A stretch of DNA of 64,000 nucleotides from RGIG1681 sp964646345. GTDB taxonomy: Bacteria > Bacillota > Clostridia > Christensenellales > UBA1242. A program made the position numbers and the translations under genes. Below, in pieces: positions 34,801 to 37,026 of the stretch; the first letter of the stretch is position 1, and every line of letters begins with the position of its first letter. The notes under the pieces were generated by a model. It was not told the origin of the DNA, did not search any database, and saw nothing but the letters and a program-made list of their open reading frames with translations. The stretch is from NCBI GenBank assembly GCA_964646345.1, contig CAZYDU010000004.1, forward strand, positions 1 through 64,000, given 5' to 3'.

Positions 34801-36608
34801 GTTAAATCCATGCAGTTATAAGTAAAGTATACTTTTGCTGCAGTCACACGGTTACCAGCAGAGTCATAAACAACATCTTCATTGATATACATTGACTCAC
34901 GTGAAACTTCGTCTTTTAAAAATTGCACTTGATTTGATGACAAATAATAAGTTTTGCCATACATAACAACAATCTTTGCAATCAAATTCTTTTGATTTAC
35001 AACACGGTTTTGCAATACTTTTATGCTTGATTGTGTGTTAAAATGATTGCTTGTTAATGGGGTCATGTAGTCGCCATAAAAACGATAAACATCATTAAAT
35101 GAACCAGCAACATTATCAACAGTTTTTGAGAATTTTACATAATAACCAAATTTGAGATTTTCAAAGTTAAAACTTTTGCTAACTTCGCCTGAACTGCCTG
35201 AAACTGGGTCATTATTTGCATCATATAATTGCCATTTTACTCCAGACAATTCTGAGTTTCCATTAGATAAAATTAGGTCAGCATCAAACAAAGAACCTGC
35301 AAGAGAAAAGTTGTTAACCTTTACAAAGTTAGCATAAAATTTTGTGTTATTGTAACTTCTTGAAGATGCAACATAAAGTGTGCCGGTTCTGCCATTTACA
35401 TATTCAAAGAAATTGTTTGATTTGCTTAATTTTTCAATAACTTCAGCATTATTGTTATTTAAGTTTGTGTAAGTGTTGCTTACAGTTCCAGTCTTGCTAC
35501 CAAAAATACAAGTATAGCCAGCTGAATAATCTTCAAACATATAAGGAATGTTATTATAGTTGTTGTAAAGGTCAGTCGAACTAAAACAGCCACTAACATT
35601 CAAAGCAAGCGAGTTTTGTGATTTTACAGCATTTGACCAAGATTGGAAAGCATAATTAGATGCAATAGCTGAACTTGTAAATATTCTTTCAACAGACACA
35701 ACTTTGCCAGTAGGGAAATAGCCTGTGCATTGAGTTACATTTGTTGCACCTGTGCTAACTGATGTTGTTGATGTAACGTTATAAAAATAATCATTGCCAG
35801 AGCTTAGTCTATATCCATCATTGTTTTTATCAGCATTAACATTTAGGTAACCAAAACCATCATCAACGCCATTTTGCGTGCTAACTTCAAATGTCATTTT
35901 GTTTGCACCAAAATAAACTGTTGATGAAGTTAAAGATTCGCCACGACCAACTGTTGTTGTTTCTTGTTTTTGGTATGAGTAATCAACTTGTGAACCCACT
36001 GTTATACTAGGATTTGTTGGCACTGCTTTAACAGTCATGCTTCTTGTGGTTGCACCATTGTTAAGTCTTGGATTGAAACGAAGATACTTATCGACACCAA
36101 CACCTGTTTGGTAATCGCCATTAGTATCTTTATAACAAATCGAAACAAAAGAACTAGCATCTTTCCAAGTTCCACCATTTTTTGTGCGGTATAGGAAGGT
36201 TAATGAGCTAGTAGTATGAATTTGATAAGATGTTCCATCATAGGTAAAGATATAGTCAGGATAAATTCCTGAGCCAGGGTCTTTTGAACCATCTTTATCT
36301 TCAGCCCTATGGAGTGCATCATATAATTCCGTATCATCGCTGATATCATAGGAAGTCTTATAATACTTCATTTCAACATAAAACGAGCCAGTTGTTTTAC
36401 TGACTTTGCCGTCTGATGTTGTTTCATAAAAATCGAGCACTGGAGTTTCTAGTCTTACATTTCCATAAGAGTCAAATCCCGTGTTTGCATTTTCTTCGTC
36501 AGCACATGCAACCAAAAAGATTGATGCAACTGAAATAAAAATTGCAAAAAAGCTCATTAAAATTTTTGAAAAAATACTTCTTTTTCCGTTCTTTTGTGAT
36601 GTTTTCAT
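4842..36608 (-). CDS. Giant lipoprotein (10,588 aa) of InlB-B-like and Tyr-rich repeat modules
   Basis: An uninterrupted frame of about 31.8 kb. I chose the start at 36608 (MKTSQKNGKR) because AGGTGG precedes it; the ATG 87 bases further upstream has no ribosome site. Residues 1-35 form a lipoprotein signal: basic n-region, hydrophobic core, and lipobox LVAC with the lipid-modified cysteine at C35, so the protein should be anchored outside the membrane. The body is Tyr/Ser/Asn/Thr/Asp-rich and beta-predicted. It contains many degenerate modules of the divergent InlB B-repeat type (GGTIT...GYxFxGWYxxG...vxAxF), for example near residues 2893, 3275, 4419, 5881, 6473, 6566, 6856 and 7057, and many short 'YNGKYY' hairpins. 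A hydrophobic Ala/Gly-rich segment lies at about 10474-10520. It is probably a giant surface or adhesion protein; ligand unknown. There is no sortase motif or enzyme domain that I recognise. Confidence 0.88.
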   Translation of the reverse strand: MKTSQKNGKRSIFSKILMSFFAIFISVASIFLVACADEENANTGFDSYGNVRLETPVLDFYETTSDGKVSKTTGSFYVEMKYYKTSYDISDDTELYDALHRAEDKDGSKDPGSGIYPDYIFTYDGTSYQIHTTSSLTFLYRTKNGGTWKDASSFVSICYKDTNGDYQTGVGVDKYLRFNPRLNNGATTRSMTVKAVPTNPSITVGSQVDYSYQKQETTTVGRGESLTSSTVYFGANKMTFEVSTQNGVDDGFGYLNVNADKNNDGYRLSSGNDYFYNVTSTTSVSTGATNVTQCTGYFPTGKVVSVERIFTSSAIASNYAFQSWSNAVKSQNSLALNVSGCFSSTDLYNNYNNIPYMFEDYSAGYTCIFGSKTGTVSNTYTNLNNNNAEVIEKLSKSNNFFEYVNGRTGTLYVASSRSYNNTKFYANFVKVNNFSLAGSLFDADLILSNGNSELSGVKWQLYDANNDPVSGSSGEVSKSFNFENLKFGYYVKFSKTVDNVAGSFNDVYRFYGDYMTPLTSNHFNTQSSIKVLQNRVVNQKNLIAKIVVMYGKTYYLSSNQVQFLKDEVSRESMYINEDVVYDSAGNRVTAAKVYFTYNCMDLTGANILASKYDEETSLNISVKVFDGSNVIDPSEYGSNGISYEVIKSVTSTVDALGCVKTTVYVSVVMPSDTLLDKYNVITDNETFAPAVYSNSNSPNNTILKYVQTVDGKIVSEYYFLNESKIESGISSSNDKSYFKYDGEEYIYYYQKLDTSSENKVYYMYQSTSSNNMICYDGSTYTLLKLERIKDQHNIEIQAAGTRIGDSTKPELLEKYVKDLTDSEIEAIKNSESCLVYNGFAYFMSPHGINTSFMDFYYFSNDDYTTTGNYKLELAESYEDHTESSGTTISKYFHEVILDKKSSYLQTFVQDTPYFNPTTNTLFGKTGSAGMSISSVEKINDYTFGLTIDKSFKLEEAIDEYTISNDVLNKTATRFQITNYDEDFGNDISKYDDGIYKFSYHDDYYYYYKGKVYSTVNENTDKSGWNVVWNGERGDKNNSSLFFSVDVGISADYSNVIITRYRTTINGISYYITGSYDTNKDEAVYNKLSITSKFSSDDEVDYLKIGFKKMSSCDFSTGKVKMVRYKLEDVNLYVNPVKNNIYTNVKCTKAWSYDDTFLISINDDLTGSLKLSNKFTTRIRIDMYQTLIGRYYQESNTFDQIYYSLERYASDASISDLKTYGPASKNEAKTKLASQTISFYITDKTLTLYNEDGSQYKGAHYEISTDASGKITISFGNSLDGTKVTSVADMTSVADMESTSVSEYIIYPYIENRYEKSIMKENFMYATKDSSVQKLIIHDSVKAYEIYLKYFTTSVTSVAFEAYSSDMRLDAMMFNDNFFYAKKIVSGVTNDGGLTFSTDSNSYELFFDYAYGADYQVADKYFESNNSNLISPAESSYHIYFSSTNPAIIFTTPDNKTASIHYAYVDAITNAKYKTSEDGLVANTTILKVENEYFAGYGLSSISQQTNGYFMIESGVYVKEIANGMLDAYQDAECTTSYSDYKYYCYDSVVYKYKNDLDNIKNVYKCSTDTIPADSSCTCGNKNSHKHFKTTFTEGVKINQIEVIKGLDECATTNTESKCYVYYGIGSYTNSGVKHFFSTKPVARKETVKYDEENSKTKIIMYYPISNFSSLVGNSIFSGKQIQDYATADSSVKTKLQTFYENFGASLDVSSYYYVEELGEAKNMLVVQEYESNTNGQMVTLKTSYVHNISSSTEQEFEANYVQTRSSYSYVTKYLSDSNKVIDDISNLGDGTDGIDNSTKLINKYIFGSSGDTSVPNTNRTLSIVDSRNKIAKFEFNSKTYYFSYADSDRCQLFTNPDLTTLPSMPLYITIIEYVGSNPKKIVLNYTSFSQGFSGSQSLYRTDINESFDLQITNAESTASGERKFTLVTNITDSESKRASDNIVYKTSDGKTFYNYPITYKATSGTAAASKTEYKILTKYSLYTCYASTTTNSPEPSAVSLYVLPNGKTGDEADGICYIEESSETNDGQEIHNLVPLLNTLGENITYKELFGDVNSSSFINIPYAYGYYQDKTPIYFYNGKYYIKQIDESGNDKFYFYAHEESSSLSYSGYSSGTIDEKYLIDDNSIDMDYVFRYNGNYYFCDANTGLCYIKGSLPDAYNSGSYKFVPYSKVTSGSSTYFYDASTRKVFTRDESDSTKKGYLFATISSETIEKATIYNDNLSIIASDLQVIPYAEDKLTACIFFYDKLNYSLHKTISHSGTAFSYGNAVSEFTYTYYSSTNKFEFRPAVSYYVFSSYMMTETYEIEGVDDKKNEQKGLSINCYPYFTLDVNGLYRSIISGKIERKKNTKYYVKATYNYSDGKYVAYKKTSSSTNWELLVYDRDYATGKYKEYYSFAYVTLDDKGYITSPSTITKDTLSGASGSIREKFIEVEVKNSSNVVYAGNTSRYVKLNDPATFEFISVLGEFSHDDISGEVVSSNTFSSFISINKMKITGLTQSDSTSSSYTSYKYLEDSNTYYDIDYTSGSSVIKGFPGVTLIDGLPYVNPIFAFEVYHTQGTPAKVELVLGFNNGYYVEIMNGFVSHDSNGTTSAQSYTDFSAVTFKAMLANLDDCEFDNMFYVVNRHTYKTVSGYKKYLNANPSTHTTFSKYYYSTDTNKDSDCYMLIEEYLGLSETQKSYYQGYIKSGSGFYKAYSSILKISECALNDGDENIYCSDSYSISMVNGVEHKIYSDNIYTIENNNFVALTTSNAAIWESSVLEIKDAPYYDIHTYVQDETTGQIILTSDNIGEYDNTICEGLTNLDTTVMSNSSNVDFSNVVVSGLTTAYKVPYDKIDTSSSNNYQGYTLESAIEIYNPDFDQGKDVYLEAGVDAVVLFANPLIDFEGELFYRFKEWRVYTRENADYVVYNPGVTENLLDRQNAILRFKSEVSGYYIILPVYEKLYSISIGMITDSGTPNIGGSVNITSSNQSSSIYENAYQEDLFTLQYTKEGYTVSDSDAYLLFTGQMIGDSPVFAKFGLASDYQTNSSAISFVLLRKSAYSFEVGVYKGDVLTATIPISFSVELESGVPMVVDATSMSKTGTAPEYTLLIANTDVAGKQIVYNSYNFKQVSSYITGKSVTTGSSVTFPVNGYYYVPGITDSEDARIVDLLYHVGTAKYVSKTKKNKTVTSTKTYYVLNDDCYFISNLTSKLSSMLTDVNRFAKVIRTKFNFTVTNDDIVSGNSDRYYNPDNNLTSGELYINENGEVNPSIEYKTTYYDRDDTLVFTAVPSSGYRLEGWYLAKYDENYGWVVSDKKVNEEYETNYSDEIIKTEFEPSNTIVKTFTFDTVGYYPNGDEYVRSYSITNQYFDEFKVRFSNNGKIVASSLKSSYVSLYANIGLSRTSPKFVRVYMKGGDKTDLYFDEDFRSPVKVSNFASASKNASIESLWDSYYIGYMNNYDAINVSYTFDQNKVSEEWTIVGTGKRISTKTTYTYNGEQVYAVFVYNNSTLKYDVTYYRSTKLSNFQIDYNQPNILTVQNLHTNMRVVAKFIEIFQAYVLAEDEQDSGISVEAIYYYNDDPDKTEIRTDLAGKVKTDDALYNNKVNNNYLGGRNDSTGKNTYCFVINDTKEEKDEISLFNTYHDESKKGETGFDANGYSTNGLDYFHYFYDEESIANFEALSKISYTKKTGTVNNNKNYNLNTSGSGSFERNTYAMYATDKNKLSLKNYYFDIGTTIFVLVKLKKGNELTVHSLGLDTRYELNFVVQPNNELVNECTNEDVKYLYYVLKVTFDNDLEQTEGVTTTMGNENSEYVLHPDKARLVSSQIISGSNLSFYDSIFDISAAYTGSETVTLDIAKNNYVKFMGKHGSFDVKLSFEKNTSVTYKNAFALSKTMAEIVFYNYYLNGDIDDILSSGSTVYGKTYTYNGKTFKFSSKDDVTTDEALDEIRRYFIFMFNNLYTNCTSSNKQKNLVTMFSNLASRLKNFFNNNSAYKLEKTPGLYDLNYYMTIDGSVYVNDKLIDGLLNLTYNRKKLKDYLGLTESDVSILYTLENNAFVSLGDFISQMNQIIFATTGNSSVFTLRYVLYSKSYYEVYKKSLKSTISYNDYIKSTSNRMKSISELYILSIKRLTMYDIDKDKLPSASAINVSTSFFENYGASKDEIVIASKVFNYNMPKNSGTRNYINLSSIKIYTVSVSTSILDTFSTSNLVNDKSSDIFITDGSTTENFAYNPYYILDDTIHVSGGVKTSFADYNYIGSAESKNIASDPMIYIDGYEKKQQFELQYSQGYNGNFDTKRLYAESLDVAGELNYASYGDMLFAENTLVLWGGLKTYYTGSTENFDYISSYDNVMLKRTTKTNRDKEGEEDGQLSKYTPSESYFKINNGDYVVICHSKDSSDETKSVYYIYTEDYRTVYIGSPKTADASLQYIDEFNITGAYTFAGWYCQTYNEENGVWSEMECLTTELYRPFVTATEADMNIVAMFVALTEFSFSYDKTKFEASFRDPLDSRNEKFVEKESENSYEKVNLGNVWVSEDSSLYYLLGADGKYTKYSYLASDWDSGKWNNEAKELYKYNENIITISGWFYYSSAPVLFISPVGGYRFNDTFSVKINDNLAKNFTFNSSLQYYQTQTNNPAEEVSFKDWSMTSASYIKFPLLRLSLDDAEKDGTNAKACISCSVNLTAKEVIFTEFVISNLKRTDGGTTVDDSVFVLFSVKTDGTLDKVFFISDYKEEDGVITSSLKEDYVKSDVDDDGFYLKDYFSLNRDIAHNEIYYSVNSNCTVYGYFDESYNGRLVGAIIYKTNNGVDDKKFANWKTNLAVTNTACTSMISPSTATENNMYMNVIKSLLNYETKLDDDNLAYDEENLEAFIGINYYTVPNSITGASDINNNCLLSEDNKAIYHTVGRDSYSMVSIKNEFVELGDDKKLTVESDDDNSMVVPIDLVYYTNYYQYDSDTVIAKNGIIYYNYDNLMNASAGNPGVREYNNHYGDTEYSKTISYKFKSSDARSGSYVQLAIQIQDQYKVVYNRENSSYYQFVGFYLLFDEEETLLTSNMYHEFKGAVPGGTVIARYVKVLPITISINSGGSFSLSSAVDTSYLDDDLMFGSDDDFGEAYDQFKTIKHTNIVSTFTPGGTFEVPTDTSTNMNYVMYNSLVKIVVYEGVGYKLSFAGYRLDREIASVNVAYGSAYDANKTYYKSGGQKFVYANDYSTYFDDNGKYKGSTGQLYYYPAPDYTEFGEADTSATIGTPSIKLDFGQSNDVLITKYNDAMCFSYEFEVAYNVTLKQYSLSSLSESAVASYYTDFAYSRITEEELTIDQLNALTSEDFEYNAENIALMTAKVSQQKSFYIYYFSKGNQSLVGIFQNGEQVAESSDFETSTITISGETYTVYKLYYEDVQPLLPGDVSLEIRFTTSGKLVTIIDGMTASEYSGSNGGTNANEKSVFEVDEEKSKYTKHEKIDSTWYYTLGTETSTGGALRLAENSLSTNEVDINSGSIIDYNIQVKKSGSKYSFVYYYYNKKCKVTEAGAGPEGKGGTWYSFEYEGITYYYLHGSSMTSIDNIAFTEKNVYSTEFSRRVSWHTKQTNIQDDTNCIYVQQVISSSSDATISISSDMVANADIDLNGSTVVKIYAFFSEVITVRVYKSLSEQDIHADDYSYYLQSDETKAKFISLFDAKIQYKSSLSDVSYQTAYIYAEHIDTTNNLYYTDVTIAKGTNVYIIPYIDPSVSNRYMSTESVLVYATQNLSLQARYLEIDNEGRFVISSSFIANQLDNTGNISLQLNYHSSYTTTIERTLEGEIGNDVINIGGVTTPTDLLKLVEVKSTLNYNTIGEDNSKVNYTDTHYLSYYDLSTENNISSTLKNRTFYHSTDRLTTTQPLHRIEQYTSQVLSTCVSEKAKDYNLGIVFYGWYLNGYLYSTDQTIKVNVEDIATGSSDGVNGFVLIYNSDTNTVIGIQSLHRSTTSGDSAYYTFSYGGETKSISRNAVLENITGELNGTISGANYVYIPSDNMKFSASYGFYTEVTYDTTPQSTYYYDAVQDKSTPLVSSIISGNLLQYSLMKNGAYSDLSQLYSKEDLKALLGYAVDGNGVINLNSLANGYKISNTLNSYTIEDNDFSNPEIALYARSGTNLYLTAGHTLGFNFVSFTYKLTTLSMEIEGNSLTMVKKVIDVERSTVQLTDNADISFLEIPSDVIVTNIVVIANFERIYDINTVVTTYDDYKYNSSGASSTNGGDVTIKAFRSTSPSTLNDGTFFSNTYDCLKLTISPNSNYTTTGVFINGVYLSVANCGYDTYGFSGTLNINLRYLLEETNAFDFTESGKKYEAFENNITIEVKFSKKVKIYVRAAVNDISDVDILHDKYGITKTNKKIDIQFTLKNIYTNLTYSSSSRIKLEAGSKYNENMKYYTNLYSTTQYTFKEDDWEAVVYGDGTKHYFLKSTKTLYYESETVNSSKSNTMTESIWNRSSGQLYTYFTVPYGTEVTLKVTNEKTTISGNENIYFSGWYIYDSANYATNTSVVSYASEFTLLAARDGNYSGYTSVIDLVAKYSSYKSNPTVTTEYKAELVGNGTTDSLTVSTLNVTNNILSYDGNRYAFTGWWLRVNDNKTTPRYLLVSNEYSDYDSVDAYNKLKKLNTNTLVARFVMIKTITIELPNTTDETNRNEAISSGSVFGYTFSGFDYVKDKADNTHDRKTFISVISTDKVQIKMDVLVGTYFLTSSSKAMVLTPQDGFYYTIKSNVATNGKHYPYMDEETANNFTFNSSNSFQATNSETNDRLSTTISYTKTKDVYIESIKKAGKQYDFNSRFNILAAVDNYHIFSLITTTVLADGTGLGSLTSNTTNGGTITYGRVTNTGGSAYSGQTYLFNSTYSVFECKANYYSGYTFVGYYVNGIYQEGSYGCANPSTTTGKTFKINLNYNTDVVIEARFVQNVTVTVNMKDNGSTTTNESLSFNVEVSNNYATTTFTTNPNSYSATTNIEGVDAKTSNGNFTITVPYGTKLDFNANLVNTRWYMSDIKSVNLMSDEKEVSLYATKNLTLVANFKDASSYNDGTSNVLKVRYNGINTSYVESPFDGTPLSKEYNNKNYLFLGWFRYLGDVYYLVSNEPGASGIPTDKGTYYALYVEYCTFDISYTEMSSIYVNGKVTMSNYYVQQQVNNSILGAKFASLANNTIRVTTLASSKFTINELGARNDFKFLDRVSNVESSDPVVKDTTYSVNSSQSITLSTNLNQVYTYYLKFGQANVNSGNYYDNINQENPSPDDSVNITVRDQENALQVTVKPFNVEKFNSKDVSSIITVISSDLMLTNSMSNQKYVSEIQYKTLNAVEYYYYNGYYYKTLTTYAGNLESSVSVSPDQAKVLSADGLTCYKFSDKCTTASILNELKNKPMMYGVIGKYFSKYTQLTVSLSAEYQTDSFKGFMVSYNENEISNEIYYVEDVGYSFTFTVMSDVYIYAMFGETNKLNGDGSQDMSSGDDYSATYPYSVSLTFEASENKYIRRIQQGSVIDLQYNLNQNLDDSSRFTKSLSGSTLDITSFTIDFSNSKYETDSFGQRYYTKLTIKFNTSDENLKNKSNFTLTENDITILHIEVTENDQSIAGKDGSSLTMFYPAQHLFESAGTTFSKNDSKYYVTNSRIIAYMLSYAQIVYIDNSVVKFRSKAIDPKINDYNFSQTLVVKGSTFDFVDGFRSNTIYSESGVNAKDTKIDGEFSSTTGWNGENIAYVYQSNLNDTVQNNLTYNYKTNGYIRIYVHPEYYNPATGNYDAELTGSIMSSGLTDIDFVKNAFTSVSNGVSISNPTLDNSEYRTIGAGGSSYGVYYFDIEYQFALPLSLVFNSGYLSLDYYCYYNGNGTVTRFENNKYTIDVDGRNTEVPGVTLGTNDSSLSISYWEYLKLVDANEAGLAVNIDGANRQIVEIHCVAKENIKQTTMEFEYVDASVELDVSIGSTIYRIPSGEGETNIVWNAPGGLTKTKTYTLTESGSSERDADSIIISVTSYKENDKYYLEFIYGQDLISQQARFNIKLNDFSVKNKYSISEEADKLYLYENSSNNYSLNFIGVYCENVTQIVNYEKQASGAIVSWILGGDFANGNIVKLATEKYYKIIYSTNRMYTTGDAEAYKTAFTLSTDSKTLSFGAERYAYMYVRDGEVVTIKYSIISGIASPVLYEKSNVTNVQMNTSANGYQSSLYKYLTLRTCLNVAPRSATLTSTVQMSKLSESLFITKNDGDRNKISYTFIPKANSAYLANFAGEDTETDRVLFVLIAPSNSTAFDEDNNYFTINSYSGSYYKVYIKVLNIDDYVTIEQFNQSTNEYYSGYEFYEQNGYLFTEEGTQNYPSDVFKVSDLTNNTKFNFYAYEINGKHPVQYVLMVKSQEREKTIEFENKKQTTVSEIGIKDIDYIYKSDIYTVVDDDADEAGVTYYYLDKLGNFTNDEGKKVESSPKFKKTTNKTVHALTFVYNTKMYYFVDGKIYLENTKVKVNSDGSQTEDKKGEFLDENYKNLEKVFDPRSIGMYFDVNYSNNSVTIYYLNYKNSSYYTKNGVLYDSTGNSVDDNISSTMFTENGPYIILSNGKVLENFTLDSVTKYQTFYLKDSLEYEEEYNNLVSLKNASLKNSDLVSKALYELRLSDLTNSYVEKKIKRQIMIYGNEDAILERDESDSSYMFNTSFVEGATGEADNISITYEETVTLSTSLSYYKLNSSGVKYYVNNGRLYTDYNDASTECGYIVYQKIVNKFKFNGEYQTETLTNTDSSFNASTGLTYDITPTQEKSLPTHTKVYSVYGNLYTNLAGTIKYNSSEYTLSNLALAIKSGSTYYVYNSSKYTNGSESIDEFDYVEIDGTQYMIGSDYNLYSTFPFTSSSRVQTLSDDADMFGSKTIFTENEFKTKKFYSYYVYPTYITYSGNRYSFYSDNNLTSDNYVIYRNNSSYIRLNISISKSGGTRQTVFEVYNSNSSGAQDTKITTNYELATKYRVKANYFRTSDNGSNSVIKVYSSITYKKQKYVYESINISSGSCYASYKQVADSDKKIYLHIDYENNVTTLYENVNITTGTPVFSGEIKSSSCLMENVSYVIRDTSSLSNSTNQMTKTVTSMKGEVYENKSNTNYQTYSELTTLSTSAKITGLGAKMYSGYYIKGFMIVSDFDSYCSTYLDYIMVNGAKVYNGLQGVEYYSKYNMAKFIPVDYCNLGDKIRFTTVGRVYNYMYYDIEIPITGNFNIYAIYAPVVYTIEITRVDISNLDNMNDVTINLWDQSGGKQGLHSQIFETEQAKDSSSSGSVKGPMLVEHNSSALIKARAQLGTSYLGYSLGIEKENQMTAIKTAVTTEIIEDKLSANYQEIEKALKGQTNSADASKYFSGDLNVIGKSETYAKFNKNLTHFMKQSNSTSSKNSIRVTGNGSSMKVSFPEDNNTSTNNMIFTKITNNLGLYVFFNALSYELTLEIAETEMGYYQDDNGGNNDSYLAYTNITSNPASNIIGTVAHKMYTQDFTSVSKDSFFRYDTDNSQSTSAIEYHVQGNGADYYKFKYVDSTDKLVYTLFDNYGTIITNKYEIGEYTTPVTYATPTPIMKSTIDFNLSEEAGFLVYNKNANGAYYVPSLARRSIQSFSGQTTEETQGNVKFTYYEDDYGIWVVQDFYYYVIESKDNEGVKKDSLSELNVSNKKNSEANQESRSYAYLVIPYNDNDSKNYVEYTGSYLDNGMNKAVYSFDGENYYANYYSTKNQISGNDKYVYCLNYENIRSGALITKNSDDHTCILKKLEASEIKFANGFAYVEYNQKQYAVCSGLVRYYNKEGKHIEGSTGFDTSLDAYELSTVQSIINGTYENPEAVDIYTDYMSVVVFESDIDQTAKDHGTYNITSRNVAKNVLQASNYLVAEGITGEHYKLAQNLFTITIDGYVIDSGDFSTSSNVISAVLQNSTDQKKTFVSSMAVESKQTTRGTVTSIKLTLKIYYEDGSLPGVSINKGVVTTSGSEFNVQGLVAVGIYADYEYNKKSGDVIYKPSTPEELLGTKYDYNIGSQMDSYYIAENGQVGGYFTNALSYAYNINNGNNFKLPNMNVNVTLIYGAVYKSIDASINVITETLTSEDGGKDADNNDSTISLFSKTGTAIGNSEDGIYSTTNLNKLYTRVLQKNAKNSDADKMYEVPHTYYSFIYKYYDIYVISDAYLILTILNDIVNLGQKGTGKNSDRVTATLYYSYIMEFNPVAYENNIEIEYLFSDEYGECTNSFLKKYCTYETFYSFLTGAIKRSKIDNEKKEMYLARLPVSTNTTDKFMKVRRIDVATIAQNQVSSNFTQNHFAQTDLVLAVYEQKEKYQAQKFVAGKVGVIAAASNAVASAGNWFKEGIKGFCNGDWFKGFKRENFKSDVGIKQDAYGLNAYTYYNIAKIDFSSVSDGSTIRGKSGSVGNALSFQSDGWSDDLKKKIQDFSDELEKGEMAALLSTFFLLSDQRGNENYFATCISSHCLTEAEFYGSTNSTKLKNINVKVTISESDEYESLNRLTTYIFELNPVDYKTKHDAVMEIVAWIGIALGAAALIVSQVTPIGWVADIAIGVAASATAISAASTIEWISSDVTKFFNKEANKTKRLQERADLYKDTFQLKSLNDDNPDVKYVYVNRAPLESVLLIMWACLEMF
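5050..5189 (-). other. Hydrophobic Ala/Gly-rich segment near the C-terminus of the giant protein
   Basis: About 47 residues (about 10474-10520) rich in Ala, Ile, Gly and Val, long enough for a helical hairpin or two membrane helices. A short turn, TPIGW, divides it. Basic residues follow (KEANKTKRLQER). It is the clearest membrane-like segment that I noticed after the signal peptide. Confidence 0.65.
15250..18060 (-). repeat. Densest block of InlB-B-like modules
   Basis: Five modules lie within 2.8 kb, including the most canonical ones: 'NGGTITYGRV...GYTFVGYYVNG...VVIEARF' (about 16190-15900) and 'YAFTGWWLRV...LVARF' (about 16920-16760). This is the best stretch for a profile search because it is closest to the family pattern. 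Confidence 0.65.
32724..32759 (-). repeat. Exact 18-nt tandem duplication inside the giant gene
   Basis: The unit CATATCTGCAACACTTGT occurs twice in a row (32724-32741 and 32742-32759). It encodes the duplicated hexapeptide in TSVADMTSVADM and keeps the frame. Confidence 0.9.
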
Positions 36609-36654
36609 TTTTCCACCTTTTCTTAGTTTGTTTTTTTTCGCTAATATTATTAAT

Positions 36655-36660
36655 ATTATA
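36655..36660 (-). promoter_or_regulatory. Candidate -10 box of the giant gene
   Basis: A consensus TATAAT on the minus strand, directly preceded by TATG, lies 46 bases upstream of the ATG at 36608. No good -35 box stands at 17 bases, so the promoter is either weak, activator-dependent, or of extended -10 type. Confidence 0.4.
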
Positions 36661-36788
36661 CATAAGTATTCTAACAAAATATTGAATTTTTTCAAAGCAA
36701 AAATGTACCAAAAAACGGCAAAAAAATTTATTGGTTATTAAATAAAAATAAACACTTGTAACATTTTTTTTGTTATAAAATAGAAACT

Positions 36789-36817
36789 ATCCGCATATTT
36801 TGTTGAATTATGTGGAT
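36789..36817. promoter_or_regulatory. Inverted repeat in the divergent control region
   Basis: The arms ATCCGCATA (36789-36797) and TATGTGGAT (36809-36817) pair over 9 positions (one G-T) around an 11-nt loop. It lies between the giant gene and the regulator, with no upstream gene to terminate on the plus strand. It may be a protein-binding site or a leader hairpin. The rest of the 418-base gap holds AT-rich promoter sequence and no gene. Confidence 0.4.
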
Positions 36818-36896
36818 TTTAGTTCTTCAAAAGCTTCAAATGTTGTAATTTATACATAACAAATTGAAAAATATTTAAAAAATTTTTTTGGTTAAT

Positions 36897-36925
36897 TTGA
36901 CCATATTTTATAAATTTTATAAAAT
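36897..36925 (+). promoter_or_regulatory. Candidate promoter of the HTH regulator
   Basis: TTGACC (36897-36902), a 17-nt spacer and TAAAAT (36920-36925). It would give a leader of about 95 nt that includes the inverted repeat at 36975-37006. Confidence 0.45.
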
Positions 36926-36974
36926 TATGTCATAGACGGAATCTAAAACTATATTAGTGTGATTAAAATGAAAT

Positions 36975-37006
36975 TGCAAGTTAAAATTACAGCTATGCAA
37001 CTTGCA
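36975..37006 (+). promoter_or_regulatory. Inverted repeat in the leader of the HTH regulator
   Basis: A perfect 8-bp arm pair, TGCAAGTT (36975-36982) and AACTTGCA (36999-37006), with a 16-nt centre, ends 9 bases before the AAAGGAG ribosome site. It could be an autoregulatory operator or an RNA hairpin. There is no T-run, so it is not a plain terminator. Confidence 0.5.
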
Positions 37007-37026
37007 TATTTTCAAAGGAGAATATT

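Larger units (their letters stand above)
9010..35660 (-). repeat. Array of degenerate InlB-B-like modules in the giant gene
   Basis: Modules are recognised by an aromatic core 'F-x-G-[WFY]-[YWFM]' followed 20-60 residues later by 'a.F/Y.' (for example VARFV, IEARF, VANF, VAMFV). I place cores near 35640 (FQSW), 27940 (FKEW), 26785 (LEGWY), 23355 (FAGWY), 21570 (FVGFY), 18965 (FYGWY), 17190 (FSGWY), 16910 (FTGWW), 16040 (FVGYY), 15435 (FLGWF), 14455 (FKGFM) and 9320 (IKGFM). Spacing is irregular and the modules have diverged, so they are old protein repeats, not recent DNA duplications. Confidence 0.7.

Noticed and set aside
4927..35337. Many open frames of 60-97 codons on both strands inside the giant gene
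   Set aside because: Expected by-products of a long AT-rich gene; none has a ribosome site plus a recognisable product.
4842..36608. Giant gene as a polyketide or peptide synthetase
   Set aside because: No carrier, adenylation, ketosynthase or other enzyme motif; the sequence is repetitive, Tyr/Asn/Ser-rich and starts with a lipoprotein signal.
36609..36695. Upstream in-frame ATG of the giant gene (29 extra residues)
   Set aside because: No ribosome site, and it would bury the lipoprotein signal behind an odd hydrophobic stretch; the ATG at 36608 has AGGTGG at the right distance.
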